A program made the position numbers and the translations under genes. DNA of 64,000 nt from Laguncularia racemosa (lineage: Eukaryota > Streptophyta > Magnoliopsida > Myrtales > Combretaceae), in assembly GCA_037954665.1 (NCBI GenBank), contig JBBMOL010000286.1, forward strand, positions 434,001 through 498,000, given 5' to 3'. The notes under the pieces are model-generated. The model ran no database searches and was not told where the DNA came from. It saw nothing but the letters and a program-made list of their open reading frames with translations. Below, in pieces: positions 1 through 10,639 of this stretch (the first letter of the stretch is position 1; each line of letters starts with the position of its first letter).

Positions 1-2018
1 CATAGAGGAATCGAAGTGGATAGTGCTAAGGTGGACACAATTGCAAAACTTCCACCACCTTCTTCAGTAAGAGCCATTCGGAGTTTCCTTGGGCATGCTA
101 GCTTTTATAGAAGGTTCATTAAGGACTTCTCTAAAATAGCCCGTCCGTTGACACGTTTATTAGAAAAGGACATACCTTATGAATTCACCAATGAATTCCT
201 TCAAGCGTTCAATAAGCTTAAGGAATTGTTGACCAAAGCACCTATCATGGTGGCTCCTAATTGGGATCTCCCTTTCGAATTAATTTGTGATGCAAGTGAT
301 TTTTCTGTTGGAGTGGTTTTGGGACAAAGGAGGGACAAGCACTTTCAGCCTATTTATTATGCTAGTAAGACCCTCACAGGTGCTCAAGAGAACTACACCA
401 CGACCGAAAAGGAACTTCTTGCTGTAATTTTTGCTTTTGACAAGTTTCGGTCTTATTTAATTTTGTCTAAGGTAATTGTTTACACTGACCATTCAGCTCT
501 CAGGTTTTTATTATCTAAGACAGATGCCAAACCGCGACTCATTCGGTGGATATTGCTTCTCCAAGAATTCGATTTGGAGATTCGGGATAAAAAGGGAGCA
601 GAGAATCTAGCTGCTGATCATCTTTCTCGATTGGAGAACCCGCATTTGGAGAAATTGGATGAAGATGAGATTGATGATGCTTTTCCAGAGGAAGGACTTT
701 ATCAGATTAACGAGGTAAGTGACACTTCCGATCCTTGGTTTGCTGATTTTGCTAACTATCTTGTTTGCAAAGTACTCCCTAATGACAAAACGCCTCAGCA
801 AAAGAAGCGATTCTTTGCTGAGTTAAAGCACTATTTTTGGGAGGAACCATTCTTGTTTCGTGTTTGTGCAGATCAAGTGATTAGACGATGTGTAACCGAG
901 CAAAAAGGGCAAGAGATTTTGAAGCACTGTCACACCGAGCCAACTGGCGGTCATTATAGTGTGAATCGGACAGCCCACAAGGTTTTGGAATCCGAAATTT
1001 TATTGGCCAAGTATATTTAAAGACTCCTTCAGTTTTGTGAAGACATGTGACAGGTGCCAACGTGTGGGTAGTATATCAAAACGTGATGAGATGCCACAGA
1101 ACTTCATTTTGGAGCGTGAGATCTTCGACGTGTGGGGGATCGATTTCGTGGGCCCTTTCCCAAATTCTTTCGGGAATAAGTATATACTTGTAGCAGTGGA
1201 TTATGTGTCCAAATGGGTAGAAGTCCAAGCTTTGTCCACCAATGATGCCAGAGTAGTGGTGAAATTCTTAAAGAAACTTTTTTCTAGGTTTGAAGCACCA
1301 CGGGCTTTAATTACGATAGGGGAACACATTTCTGTAATGTGCAACTGGAGAAAGTGCTGAAGCGGTATGGAGTCACCCATAGATTAGCAACCCCCTATCA
1401 TCCTCAGACGAGTGGTCAAGTGGAAGTTTCAAACCGTGAACTCAAAAGAATTCTTGAAAAGACAGTGGAGCACCACCGAAGGGACTGGTCGGAAAAACTA
1501 GACGATGCATTGTGGGCCTACAGGACTGCATTCAAAACTCCTTTGGGTACCACTCCATACCGACTAGTGTTTAGGAAAGCTTGCCACCTGCCAATGGAGT
1601 TGGAACATCGAGCCTTTTGGGCTATGCGTACTCTCAACATGGATCTAGAAGCTGCTAGAAAACAGAGGAAGTTTCAGTTCAACATGAATGGCACGCGATG
1701 GCCTATGATAACATGCGCATTTATAAAGAGAAGGTGAAGAGGTATCACGACCAGCAGATTCATCATCCGAAACAATTCCATGAGGGAGATCACGTTCTCT
1801 TGTTCAACTCGCGGCTGAAACTTTTTCCGGGCAAGTTGAGATCGCGATGGTCTGGACCATTCAAAGTACACAAAGTCTTTCCCCATGGAGCTGCGGAATT
1901 GGAACACCCGGATGGGCACACTTTTAAGGCAAATGGACAGCGCCTGAAGCTGTATTTTCGGACTCAAGGGGAGAAAGAGGGCCAAGAGGAGTTTAGACTC
2001 CACCCTCTGGTGACTTAA
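1..2018 (+). pseudogene. pol: Athila pol remnant: RT end, RNase H, integrase
   Basis: Frame 1 runs from the first base through the RT connection region (SFLGHASFYRRFIKDFSK) and RNase H (DAS at about 289, TEKELLAV, TDHSAL, and ADHLSR near 615). The integrase HHCC zinc finger follows (HCH near 930, CDRC near 1043), then the core (first Asp in WGIDFVGPF near 1140; last Glu in QVEVSNRE near 1425) and the C-terminal domain to the stop at 2018. The reading frame is broken near 990, near 1312 and near 1685. The second break falls on the integrase segment that should hold the middle catalytic Asp, which is lost in frame. RNase H makes the element's DNA by removing template RNA, and integrase inserts it. 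Here neither could be made as one polyprotein. Confidence 0.9.
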
Positions 2019-2235
2019 TCAGAAGGAGCTTCATTTCGTCGAGCAAATGATGTTAAACAAAAGCGCTTGATGGGAGGCAACCCATGCAATTAGGTAAGTT
2101 TCATTTTTGTTTTGAGTTATCACCATATTTGTTTTTCTTTTTCCAAAGTTTTGTAGAGGAGTATTTATGAAGAAGCTTTTTGAGGAGATGGACTTCAAGA
2201 AATAATCAAGAGAATGAAAATTTTAACCTTCAGGA

Positions 2236-2620
2236 GACACACGGATGACATACACGGGCGTGTATCGCGCCCATGTAGAGAGAACGGTGACCCACAGAGT
2301 AATACACGGTCAAAACACACACCCATGTTTCTTGACTGTGTATACAAGGAAATTTTGAACAAGGTAGACACGACTAAGGGAAACGGCCGTTTATCAAATC
2401 CGTGTATGGGGAGCGAGCCACAGAGGAATACACGGTCAGGACACACGGGCGTGTGTCCGACCATGTATGAGAGGTAAGTTTTCTAACTAGAAGTCAGAGG
2501 GGTACACGGTTGTATAACACGGCCGTGTGTTATACCCGTGCTTTCGCAGCTCAGGCCTATACACGGGCGCATTACACGCTCGTGTATGGGGACCATGTGT
2601 GTTCAGGTATTTATACTATT
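2236..2620 (+). repeat. Array of tripartite palindromes, Athila internal region
   Basis: Between pol and the env-like ORF about six units follow each other at roughly 65-bp spacing. A unit has a left half-site like TACACGG, a central palindrome like TACACGGGCGTGTA, and a right half-site like CCGTGTA. The clearest single unit is 2429-2467, which can fold back on itself with an 18-nt arm, one bulge and one mismatch. The full centre at 2251-2264 is tacacgggcgtgta. Two weaker units lie at 3075-3090 and 3127-3170. Function unknown. It could be a protein-binding array in the element's regulatory region. Confidence 0.75.
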
Positions 2621-3331
2621 TTTGATAACCGTACCCCTCATTTTCAGTACACTTCATCTACATATCTTTTCTCTCTATACATCATTCCCTTTCCATTCCC
2701 TTGTTGGTTTCCCTCTCCCATTGCTTTGACAAGGTAAGATCTTTCTCATTCTTTTTCCTTTCTCTTGCTTCCCTCTCTATTTTCTCACTCAATGCCAGAT
2801 TTCCATGTGAATGTGGCATGTTATGACATGTGGAGGATAATGAAACCTTAGGGCTTTTGTTTATCTGAGTATGGATGATGTTTTTCATGCGATTTGTGAA
2901 GTTTTTCCATTCTCCATTGCTCGATCGCTATTTGGATTAGAAAATCTAGGGTTTCGAACCGTTCATGCGTGATCCTTTGTGATTGGAACGTATTTTGGAT
3001 TGCATGCTAAAGGGATTTTTGCTTTAAGCACCATTAGTGCATGTGATTGATGATTCTCTCGTAATTTCTTACAATACACGGCCGTTTATGAGTTGTTTTT
3101 CAAATTTTGGCGGGGATTTTTTTATATACACGGCTACAATACACTCCCGTGCCCAAGAACCGTGTATGATACTGTGAACCTTAATTTTGATGGTTTTGTG
3201 TGCTTCCGTGATGCTAATGGTGGAGTTCCTTGTTTGCGATGTGGTTATTTGATGTATTACCTACGGGCTTTGTTTGTTTTAGACTCTTTTATTCTTGGTA
3301 TGATCAGGTTCTGCTTATTTCCCTTGACAAG

Positions 3332-4443
3332 ATGCCACGCATCAAGACTGTTGCTCAAAAGAAGAAAAGAAGCCGATCCAAAACGGTAGTTCAAGCCAAT
3401 CTGAAGCTCTTTGATACCCTGTAAATATTCGAGAGAAGGATAAAGAACTCTTTACCCTATATAAGTCGAAAAAGGTCATCAAACCGAATGTGGTGTTGGA
3501 CTGGGACGTTTTGAGAAGATTTGGGTTGGTCCAACAATTTGAGAGGCTCTTAGCTGACTGAGCCTGGTTTCACCTGTTCATGATCGAAGAAGACTTATAC
3601 GCGGAGTTAATTCTTACTTTCTTAACCACCTTCAAGATCTCAGGAACAATAAATGCTGGTGTAAGAAACGAAGTTGAGTTTCTAGCCTAGGGTGAGTACC
3701 ATAAGATGTCCATGACTGAGTTCATAGAGGCTATGGGCATCTATGATGGGGGTTTTCTTCAAACCCCTGAGTTTCATGCCCTTCCGGTTTCGTAGGGCCC
3801 AGCGAACTCTATCTCTTTATGGACTCGGTATGGTATTGGTGCCTACAGTGCCTCTCACACCAAGGCCTCTCAACTGAGAAATAGAGTACATCATATCCTA
3901 CATTACATTATGGCTCGCTCTACCACTGGTAGGATCGATTCAGAGGGCGTTGTTAACGCCAGAGACTTATTTCAGTTGTGGGCCATGCATACTGGAACCC
4001 GCGTCAATGTGGGTGTTTTTGCCGCTTTTTGTCTTCAGCGCCAGGCAGAGAAAGGACCGAAAGGGGTTTTCCTAGGTGCTCTAATTATTAGAATTTTGAA
4101 AAATCTGGGTCTATTCCTACATCGAGCACCTAGTGATTTCATTGGGCGATCTCTGAAGCTTAAAGCCAAGATATTAAGCAATTGGAATTTTCAACCAATT
4201 GACGCTGGCGCTGAAGAGGAGATAGGGGAAGAGGAAGAAGAGGAACCACAACTGCAGGCTGAACCGTCTGTCCATGTGCAGATGCTAGAGCTGGTTTCTC
4301 AGCTATCGCGTGATGTGGGAGAAATAAAGAAAAGCCAGAAGATGATGAAGCAGAAGATCACTAAGATGGAAAAACGGCAGAAGGGACTGAAGAAGTTTTT
4401 AATCGATTGCTTCACCAAGCTTGGTGAGAAGTTAGACATTTAG
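3332..4443 (+). pseudogene. Athila env-like (ORF2) protein, broken
   Basis: The first ATG at 3332 gives a short basic start (MPRIKTVAQKKKRS). A shift of one base near 3420 moves the reading into the frame that continues to the stop at 4443. This frame has three in-frame stops near 3559, 3689 and 3796. The uninterrupted last part starts at 3910 and encodes 177 residues with the motif DLFQLWAMHTGTRVNVG, an acidic run (GEEEEEEPQ) and a lysine-rich, probably coiled-coil C-terminus. This matches the plant Athila ORF that sits where retroviruses keep env. I see no signal peptide or convincing membrane segment, so an envelope role is not supported here. Its role in the element is unknown. Confidence 0.7.
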
Positions 4444-6018
4444 TTCTCTTCCTGTGCCAGCTCAAGCGAAGAAGACGTGATCCCTCTCGAACCGATCAGC
4501 CGACAGAGGCATACTGAGGGAGGATCATCTTCTGCTCCACCTGCTCCATCAGAGGAAAGCCCCCACAGACCAGTGTGTTTTGTTTTTAGGATTTTATCTA
4601 TACCCATTTAGACTTTCGCCGGTGCTGATTGAATGTTGAAAGCTGATGATCTCAGAAGGATGATTCGAGGATTTTGCACTTTAATGGAGTTTCCCCTGTG
4701 AATGACTTGCCACTTATAGATTTCAGGGGAGTTTCATTTTTCTTTCTCCTTTTATTGTTTCTATTTTCTTTCCTTAGTGTACTTTGTGGGCAGACATTGG
4801 GGACAATGTCTGATTTTAAGTGTGGGAAAGGGAATAGAAAGAACAGAAAGATATCACAAGAGCAATGAACTTATGAACTTTTAAATGCTCAATTTCCCTT
4901 GTTTAAGTAACATTTGGAAGCTTAATGATGATGAGAAATAGTTGCTCAGGAAACACAAAACTCCACTTGTATAGGCAGCTATTTCATGGAAAATTTTTCG
5001 AATTTTGCATTATTCTCTTATTTTGTATTCTCTTTACCTTTTTAGAGTTATAGTATGGTATCCATGTGAGAGAGACTTACTTGTTATTTAGGCTTTCATT
5101 TCAAAATTAGGATTTGATTTTGCGATCTTGAATGAAGGAACAAGTGATACTTATAGCTTGGTGACTTTCCCCTACAAAAATAATGGAATAGAACACAAAT
5201 TAGGAGTAATTTGATGAAAAAAAAATAATGAACAATAACAAATAGTTCAGAAGTGGATCTCATTGACTCGAGTAATTAAGTCCGAGGGGTGCCCTTTCGG
5301 GGGAATAACATCTATTGACTTGGGTGATGAACTCGAGATCATTGGCTAAAAGCTCGCTACAAGGGTTATGAGTAAAATCCGAGAAAACTGAACTAAATGA
5401 GGCTTTAAATTAGAATATTTGGATTCGAGTGGTAGAGGTTCGAAGGGGTATCTTAAAACCTAGTAGCCCAAGATCGTCTGGTCTGGGACTTACTGGCCAA
5501 GGAAACCGCTCTTATTCACTAAAAGAAAGGAATTGATTAGTTAATTCAATCCAAACAAGTAAATCCGAGGGACGCCCTCTATGCTTGAGGGGATAACGTC
5601 TGTTAACTTGGGTGACGAGCCCGGGATTATCGATTAAAAGTTCGTTACATGGGTTAATTGACTAAGAAAAGGTACTAAAAGGTTGAACTCCCAATCCAAA
5701 AAGGGAAAAAGATCCAGGAAATAAGTGGATGTATATGCCTGAGTTCTATGATTGTAAGTCTAATCTTAACCTTGAGATTTTTGGTTAAATGATAAAGGGT
5801 AAGAGTTTCACTTACTTGGATTAATATTGGAAATCGACTATTGGTATTTTGAATACAAGTGCCTAATAAGATTGAGTGATAAGAAAGGCGAATTGTGGAA
5901 AATGGTGGCTATCCTGGTATAAAGTGGGGTTAATGATTGAATTTCTTCCTGAGTTTTAAGAATTCTGAGAATTGAGACTTCCATATGTGTAATTTGCTTA
6001 AGGACAAGCAAATGCTTA
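4444..6018 (+). other. Athila 3' noncoding region
   Basis: No reading frame of note between the env-like ORF and the LTR. It holds a perfect 7-bp stem hairpin at 4794-4811 (GACATTG, loop of four, CAATGTC), followed by AAGTGTGGG, and a duplicated segment at 5273-5667. The AAGTGTGGG string recurs directly before the LTR as part of the polypurine tract, which suggests an internal copy of that tract. Confidence 0.6.
5273..5667 (+). repeat. Direct duplication of about 105 bp in Athila 3' region
   Basis: 5273-5380 and 5556-5667 share the same order of words: taa..tccgagg, gccctct/gcccttt, gggataac(g/a)tct, gacttgggtga, ga..atc/att, ctaaaagctcg/ttaaaagttcg, gggtta. The copies are imperfect (about 75-80 percent by eye) and separated by about 175 bp. 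Confidence 0.65.
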
Positions 6019-6032
6019 AGTGTGGGGAAATT
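6019..6032 (+). other. Polypurine tract of the Athila element
   Basis: aagtgtggggaaatt stands directly before the TGATA that opens the 3' LTR, the position of the plus-strand DNA primer. Confidence 0.65.
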
Positions 6033-6240
6033 TGATAAATCTATTTTAACTCTTATAATTGGAGATGATTAAGTCAATTTTTGAGATAATTGGGCGTGAA
6101 AATATAAGATTATGATGCTTAATTGATTTATATTTCATGTTCAGGTGTGGAAAAGGATGATTTGATGAAAAGTATTTAAATTCAAGACGAATTGGAGATA
6201 AAAGCAAGTAAAAAGGGAATGCTTTGAAGTTAAAGGAAGT

Positions 6241-6525
6241 CACACGGTTTTACAAACGGTCGTGTGAAGGAATCACGAGACTACACGGTTCGGATACACG
6301 CCCGTGTATCCAACCATGTATCAGCGTGGAAGAAGAGTTTTCAGGACAGACCAGTATACGGTTGGAATACACACCCGTGTAATCAACCGTGTATGAAGAA
6401 CAAAGAAGACAGAGATATACACGGCTATTGCAAACCGCCGTGTGGGATATACACGCCCAGAGTTCACTGACTCAAAGAGATACACGGTTTATCTACACGC
6501 CCGTATAGTATGACCGTGTGTCTAT
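6241..6525 (+). repeat. Array of tripartite palindromes, Athila LTR (U3)
   Basis: Units at 6282-6320, 6355-6394, about 6418-6467 and 6481-6520 each carry a TACACGG half-site, a central TACACGCCCGTGTA-like palindrome and a closing CCGTGTA half-site. A partial unit opens the array at 6241. The first unit is a near-perfect 39-nt inverted repeat. The array ends about 80 bp upstream of the TATA box, the place where enhancers of LTR promoters lie. Confidence 0.8.
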
Positions 6526-6603
6526 CGAAGGAAAGATATATTTAAATCTTTCGTCCATATTTGAAGGATATCTTCTACACGCCAGAGAGGAAGCTACCCT
6601 AGG

Positions 6604-6611
6604 TATAAATA
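6604..6611 (+). promoter_or_regulatory. TATA box of the Athila LTR promoter
   Basis: tataaata inside cctaggtataaatagtc, followed about 25-35 bases later by a purine-rich gagagagaaag stretch that could hold the start of transcription. The palindrome array lies directly upstream. Confidence 0.6.
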
Positions 6612-7414
6612 GTCATCTTTGAAGAGAGAGAAAGAAAAAAAAGAAGATAGAAAATACATCCTGGAATTTTGGGAGAACAACAACAGTCAAAGGAATTTTC
6701 GAGCTTTAATTCGAGAAGTGTTTCACACATGGATTTGATTATTTCGTTTTGTTATTCCTTGAGAACCATGTGTAGCTAATTATTTCGTACCCAAATCTTA
6801 CGAAAGTCTGATTACTATGTAACATTGGGTTTATTGCAAAATTAATGACGACTGAGCATCTCTGATTTCATTCATGTTGTTTATTATATATTGTTGATTT
6901 GATGTTTGGCCAGCATTAGATTACATTGATTTCTGATAAGTTGATTGGGAAATCTCTTATTTGAATAGATCATACATCGGATGAAAAGGCTTGTATGCAA
7001 TCTAGGGATAGAAAGCATAAGTTTTCCGTATTAGATTGGATATAATGATTTAATCTAATTGAGGGTTGTGGTATAATCATGCAATTCTGATTGTTGTTAA
7101 TAAAAGAGGGATCTTTGTTAATACAGTTAGAATTAGGAGTTAGTGATTTTGGAAGAAACATTAACTTAGTGTTAGATGCCCCACGGATCAAAGATAATCA
7201 GTACTCATTAATTAGTTTTCTAAGGATTAAAGTTGCATAGTAATTAGATGAGTAGTAAGAGTGGGGTATGCGTTGGAACATTGAATTTGATAATTTAACT
7301 CATTGTTTGATATCCATTGATTTCATTTCTATTAGACAATTTAGTTTAATTTAGGTAATTTGGTTAAATCAATTCACCTCGAAATTGTGAGGTTAGATAG
7401 TCGGTTTGAGGTTA

Positions 7415-7731
7415 GTATTAGTACTTGTAGATCCCTGAGGGAACGATATCCGTGCTTAAACTCTATACTACTGTAATCGATAGGTGCACTTGCCTAATTG
7501 ATCGCAAGGAAGAGTCAGAGTAAAAAGGATTTTAATTTGTATGATTGCGATTCAATCAACAATTATCACTTTCTTTACTTTATTCGTTATTTATTTTATT
7601 TACTTGTTTATTTAATTTTTGTTGATTAGATAATTAGGAAAAGGTAATTATTAGTACTTGTAATCCCTGTAGGATCGACACTCGATATCTTTATCCACTA
7701 TACTATAAAATCGATAGGTACACTTGCCTAT
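7415..7731 (+). repeat. Duplicated segment in the LTR 3' part
   Basis: 7415-7500 and 7648-7731 share ttagtacttgta..atccctg, cgatatc, aaaatcgataggt.cacttgccta. These words belong to the conserved end of Athila-type LTRs, so the LTR tail is present twice, 230 bp apart. Confidence 0.7.
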
Positions 7732-7766
7732 AGATCTAAAGTTATATAGTAGGAAGACCGGTATCA

Positions 7767-8003
7767 AAAACTGATGAGGATCATCTAGTACTTAAGAAGA
7801 CAGAACCAAGGACTTAAGATCCATTGCAAGGAATTAGAGGACCAATGTCCCAAGCTAGAGCAAAGTGGATGAATGATGCTCTACAAGGATTGGTTGTGGA
7901 ACTACAAGCCAAGGAATCGAATTACATGAAAGGAGAACCAACACCTATTAATGTAATTTATGTTTCCATGGAAGAAAAGCAAGGATTTGAAGTTCTAGAA
8001 TAG
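7767..8003 (+). pseudogene. Ty3/gypsy polyprotein fragment
   Basis: After an in-frame TAA at 7815, 7818-8003 reads DPLQGIRGPMSQARAKWMND and on to a TAG. The GPMSQARAK segment resembles the G-P-(I/M)-T-R-(A/S)-R-A-K motif near the end of gag or polyprotein ORFs in several plant gypsy elements. Nothing else of that ORF remains: the Athila LTR ends at its left. It is probably the target into which the Athila element, or a rearrangement, was placed. Confidence 0.5.
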
Positions 8004-8461
8004 GAAATATTATATATTAAACCGAAATAGGAAAGGGAATTTGAGGGTTTGTTGTTATATTCTTTAGTATTTGTTTTGGTTTGTAATTTATATTATTTAG
8101 TTGCCTACTTGGTTATATGAGGATAAGGAAACAAATAGATTAGGCAAATTAGGTTTTCCATTTTCTTGTATGACTCTATATAAGTCGTGCAAGGGCCGGC
8201 CATGAAGAACATCTTTGATATATGAAAAACACATTTTTTGTGTGTAAAATGAAAACCACTTTTTGTTCTTTTGCAAAAGAACTTTTTCATAGAATTCTTA
8301 ATCGAATTACTAGGAATACCTATTGATAACTTAGGTTATAGTCAACGGGTTTAATTGTGGTCTAATTACGTATCGCTTATTCAAGACGATCCTTGGGATA
8401 ATTAAAACCAACTAGCATTGTCAGGGTTCTAGGTTTAATATACCTAGGGTTTCACGCATCA
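8004..8461 (+). other. Probable 3' LTR/UTR remnant of the same gypsy fragment
   Basis: No ORF. The stretch between the TAG at 8003 and the chromovirus LTR has an LTR-like character: TATATAAG at 8178 as a possible TATA box, then a transition to less AT-rich text, and cctagggtttcacgcatc at the right edge. No second copy is in the window, so this is inferred from position only. Confidence 0.35.
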
Positions 8462-9259
8462 AAAACAATTTAAGCGATCTAGAAAATTAAACAAGAATTG
8501 CAATAAAGAGTGTCAAGGAATTCACCACAAGTAATAAAAAGAGACCTTCTTTTATATAAAATTCAAACTAGTTCTTGGATTTTTTTTTATTTTTGGGTTA
8601 AAACCGTTGTGTCCTTGATCTTGTTAAAGAACTCTTGAAGCCAATGACAAGATTTATGAAAGCCAAAAACTTTAATCAAATCCATAGCCAATTCATGTTT
8701 CTGTATAAGAGGGATAAATTTTGGCTAAGTTGGAAATTTTGATTTTTGATCATTGCTATTTCATCACCTAACAACATCAAAGCATTATCAAGTAAGCCAA
8801 TGATTTGTATTTGCAGTTCAAGTGATAAATGAATTTTCACAACAAACGAATTTCTATGAATAGATCTTGTGGCAATCTTGAAAAATAAAAATAAAAGATT
8901 GATGGCCTTACACCACCATGAATTTTATGATGACCTCACACCACTAACGGAGAAGATGGAATCACACAAATCTTAAAGGAAATAATTCTATTCAATCATT
9001 GTTCCAAAACCCTAAAAAGAATACTATTTATATAAAGGTGAAGACAAATATAAACCTTACATTCTAAAGATAATCTAATGGCTAATAATTACCCATCTAA
9101 AAATACTAAAAATAAACTAAAATGTTTTCATAAAACAAAAGATAACAATATAACTAAACTTAATAGTCTAAATAAAATAACTAAATATAAAAATCTCCAT
9201 ACCATATGGGCTAATGACGTTAACACAAACTTCTATGCATGTATCCATGATCTCTATCA
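8462..9259 (-). repeat. Left (3') LTR of the chromovirus
   Basis: Matches 14190-14985 with scattered differences (shared words: aataaagagtg.caag, ttcaccacaagtaataaaaaga, acccatctaaaaat). The inner end is at CTCTATCA, next to the purine tract. The outer end is diffuse: similarity starts near 8457-8462, whereas the right copy continues for about another 40 bases. Confidence 0.75.
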
Positions 9260-9280
9260 TTTTTTCCCTTGGGAAGATTC
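9260..9280 (-). other. Polypurine tract of the chromovirus
   Basis: On the minus strand a purine run AAGGGAAAAAA directly precedes TGATAGAG, the start of the 3' LTR. Confidence 0.55.
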
Positions 9281-9354
9281 ATCTCTAGTGAACAAAAATT
9301 GATGTATTGCTCATAAAGATCTCAATTAATTCTTTGAAGCTCTAACTCGGTAAT

Positions 9355-10580
9355 CTAAGTAGCATCTAAAAGTGGATGATCTACCCATTTAACAAGAAAA
9401 TACCTACCATCACTAAGAATCTGATCATCAATAATATCTTCTATCTCTTCTTTCTTTCCTTTCGGTGGTGGAACTTGTAGAATCAAAAGAGTAAGAAATG
9501 TAGACTTTAGCTCAATTAACAAATCTGTAGTCTCAGTTGGCTCATGGTAAGGCAAGAGATCCTCAACATTAAAAATGTTACTAATACCTATATCTGGTGG
9601 AAGCTATAAAACATAAGCATTTACACTTATCTTCTTTAAAACTTGAAAGGTCCTATGACTCTAGCATATAATTTCTTGCAAGAACCTCGTGGAAGGCTCT
9701 CTAGTCTAATTCGAGTAACACCAAATCTCCCTCTTTAAATTCCTGATACCTATAATGAATATTTGCAAACAAACTTATATAATCCATTGCTTAAGTTAAT
9801 TTTCTTGCTAATTTTTTCATGTAGGTCACAGATATGGGTAGCAAATGATTCAGCAAGCTTAAAAGGTAGAGATGTAAGCGGGAGTGGCATAAGATAAATG
9901 GGGTATTTAGATTGATAACCTAGTACAACTTCAAAGGGACTCAATCCAATGGATATATTTACTAAACTATTATAAGCAAATATGCCAAAGGAAGGATGTG
10001 ATCCCAAGTTAACACATGGTCAACAACCAGACATCCTAGCAAATCACCTAAACTCATATTAATTGCTTTAGTTTGACCATCAATCTAGTGGTAAAATGTA
10101 GAAGAAAATTGTAACTTAATACCTAGCATTTTCCATAATGCCTTCCAAAAGTAACTAACAAATTTGACATCCCTATCTAATACTATGGTTTTAGGTAACC
10201 CATGCAACCTAGCAACCTCACTAAAGAACAATTTGGTTATATGAGAGGCATCCACGGTCTTGCTACATGGTAAAAAAATTGTCATCTTAGAAAAATGGTC
10301 CACTACCACAAAGACTTATCATGTTTCCTAAGAGTCAAAGGTAAGCCTAATATAAAGTCCATGCAATGTCCTACCAAGGTGAATGTGGAACAAGCAAACG
10401 TGTATAAAGACTTGTATTTCGTTTCCTTTGCTTGGAAAGTTAACAAGTACAACACTGCCTCACAACTCTAGCCACATCTCTCTTAATGCTAGGCTAATAA
10501 AATCTATCCTCAACCAAGACTATGGTATTATCTCTTCCAAAATGACCAGCTACACCTCTAAGCATGTAATTCTGAGATAA
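9355..10580 (-). pseudogene. Chromovirus integrase and chromodomain, decayed
   Basis: In minus-strand order: a damaged HHCC zinc finger near 10540-10440 (RDVARVVRQCCTC), then the DDE core at 10309-10085. The first catalytic Asp is in MVVDHFSKM and the second in LDRDVKF. The Glu position reads DGQTKAIN just left of 10085, so the Glu is replaced by Lys. The rest of the integrase (GLSPFEVVLGY) follows to 9750. A chromodomain-like segment at 9480-9355 (SDGRYFLVKWVDHPLLDAT) follows; chromodomains steer chromovirus integration to particular chromatin. Several stops and frameshifts separate the pieces. With the Glu lost this integrase would be inactive even if translated. Confidence 0.8.
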
Positions 10581-10639
10581 ATAAAAAAAAAAAAAACCTT
10601 AAGGAAATTTTTTGAACACATAATCTATCACCCCAAAAC

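Larger units (their letters stand above)
1..7766 (+). mobile_element. Athila-type Ty3/gypsy retrotransposon, 3' part
   Basis: The window opens inside the reverse transcriptase. Reading rightward there follow RNase H, integrase, a second env-like ORF, a long noncoding stretch, a polypurine tract and a 3' LTR. This order (pol, then a separate ORF of the Athila ORF2/env-like kind, then 1.5 kb of noncoding DNA before an LTR of about 1.7 kb) is that of the Athila clade. The 5' LTR, primer site, gag, protease and most of RT lie upstream of the window, so the target duplication cannot be tested. pol carries three frameshifts and the env-like ORF one frameshift and three stops, so this copy is dead. 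Clade assignment rests on layout and on the similarity of the 3' ORF; it is an inference. Confidence 0.85.
6033..7766 (+). repeat. 3' LTR of the Athila element
   Basis: Begins TGATAAATC after the polypurine tract and ends GGTATCA, so the ends form the inverted pair TGATA/TATCA. The length of 1734 bp fits Athila LTRs. The right end is inferred from this terminal pair, because the 5' LTR is outside the window. An alternative end at about 7561 (ATCAACA) would leave the second copy of a duplicated segment outside the LTR. It holds a palindrome array, a TATA box and a duplicated 3' portion. Confidence 0.7.

Noticed and set aside
2236..2620. Regularly spaced repeats considered as a CRISPR array
   Set aside because: The units are palindromic with variable spacers inside a retrotransposon of a plant genome; there are no identical direct repeats and no cas genes.
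3332..4443. True retrovirus-like envelope gene
   Set aside because: No signal peptide, convincing transmembrane helix or glycosylation-rich ectodomain is visible; only position and family resemblance support the name env-like.
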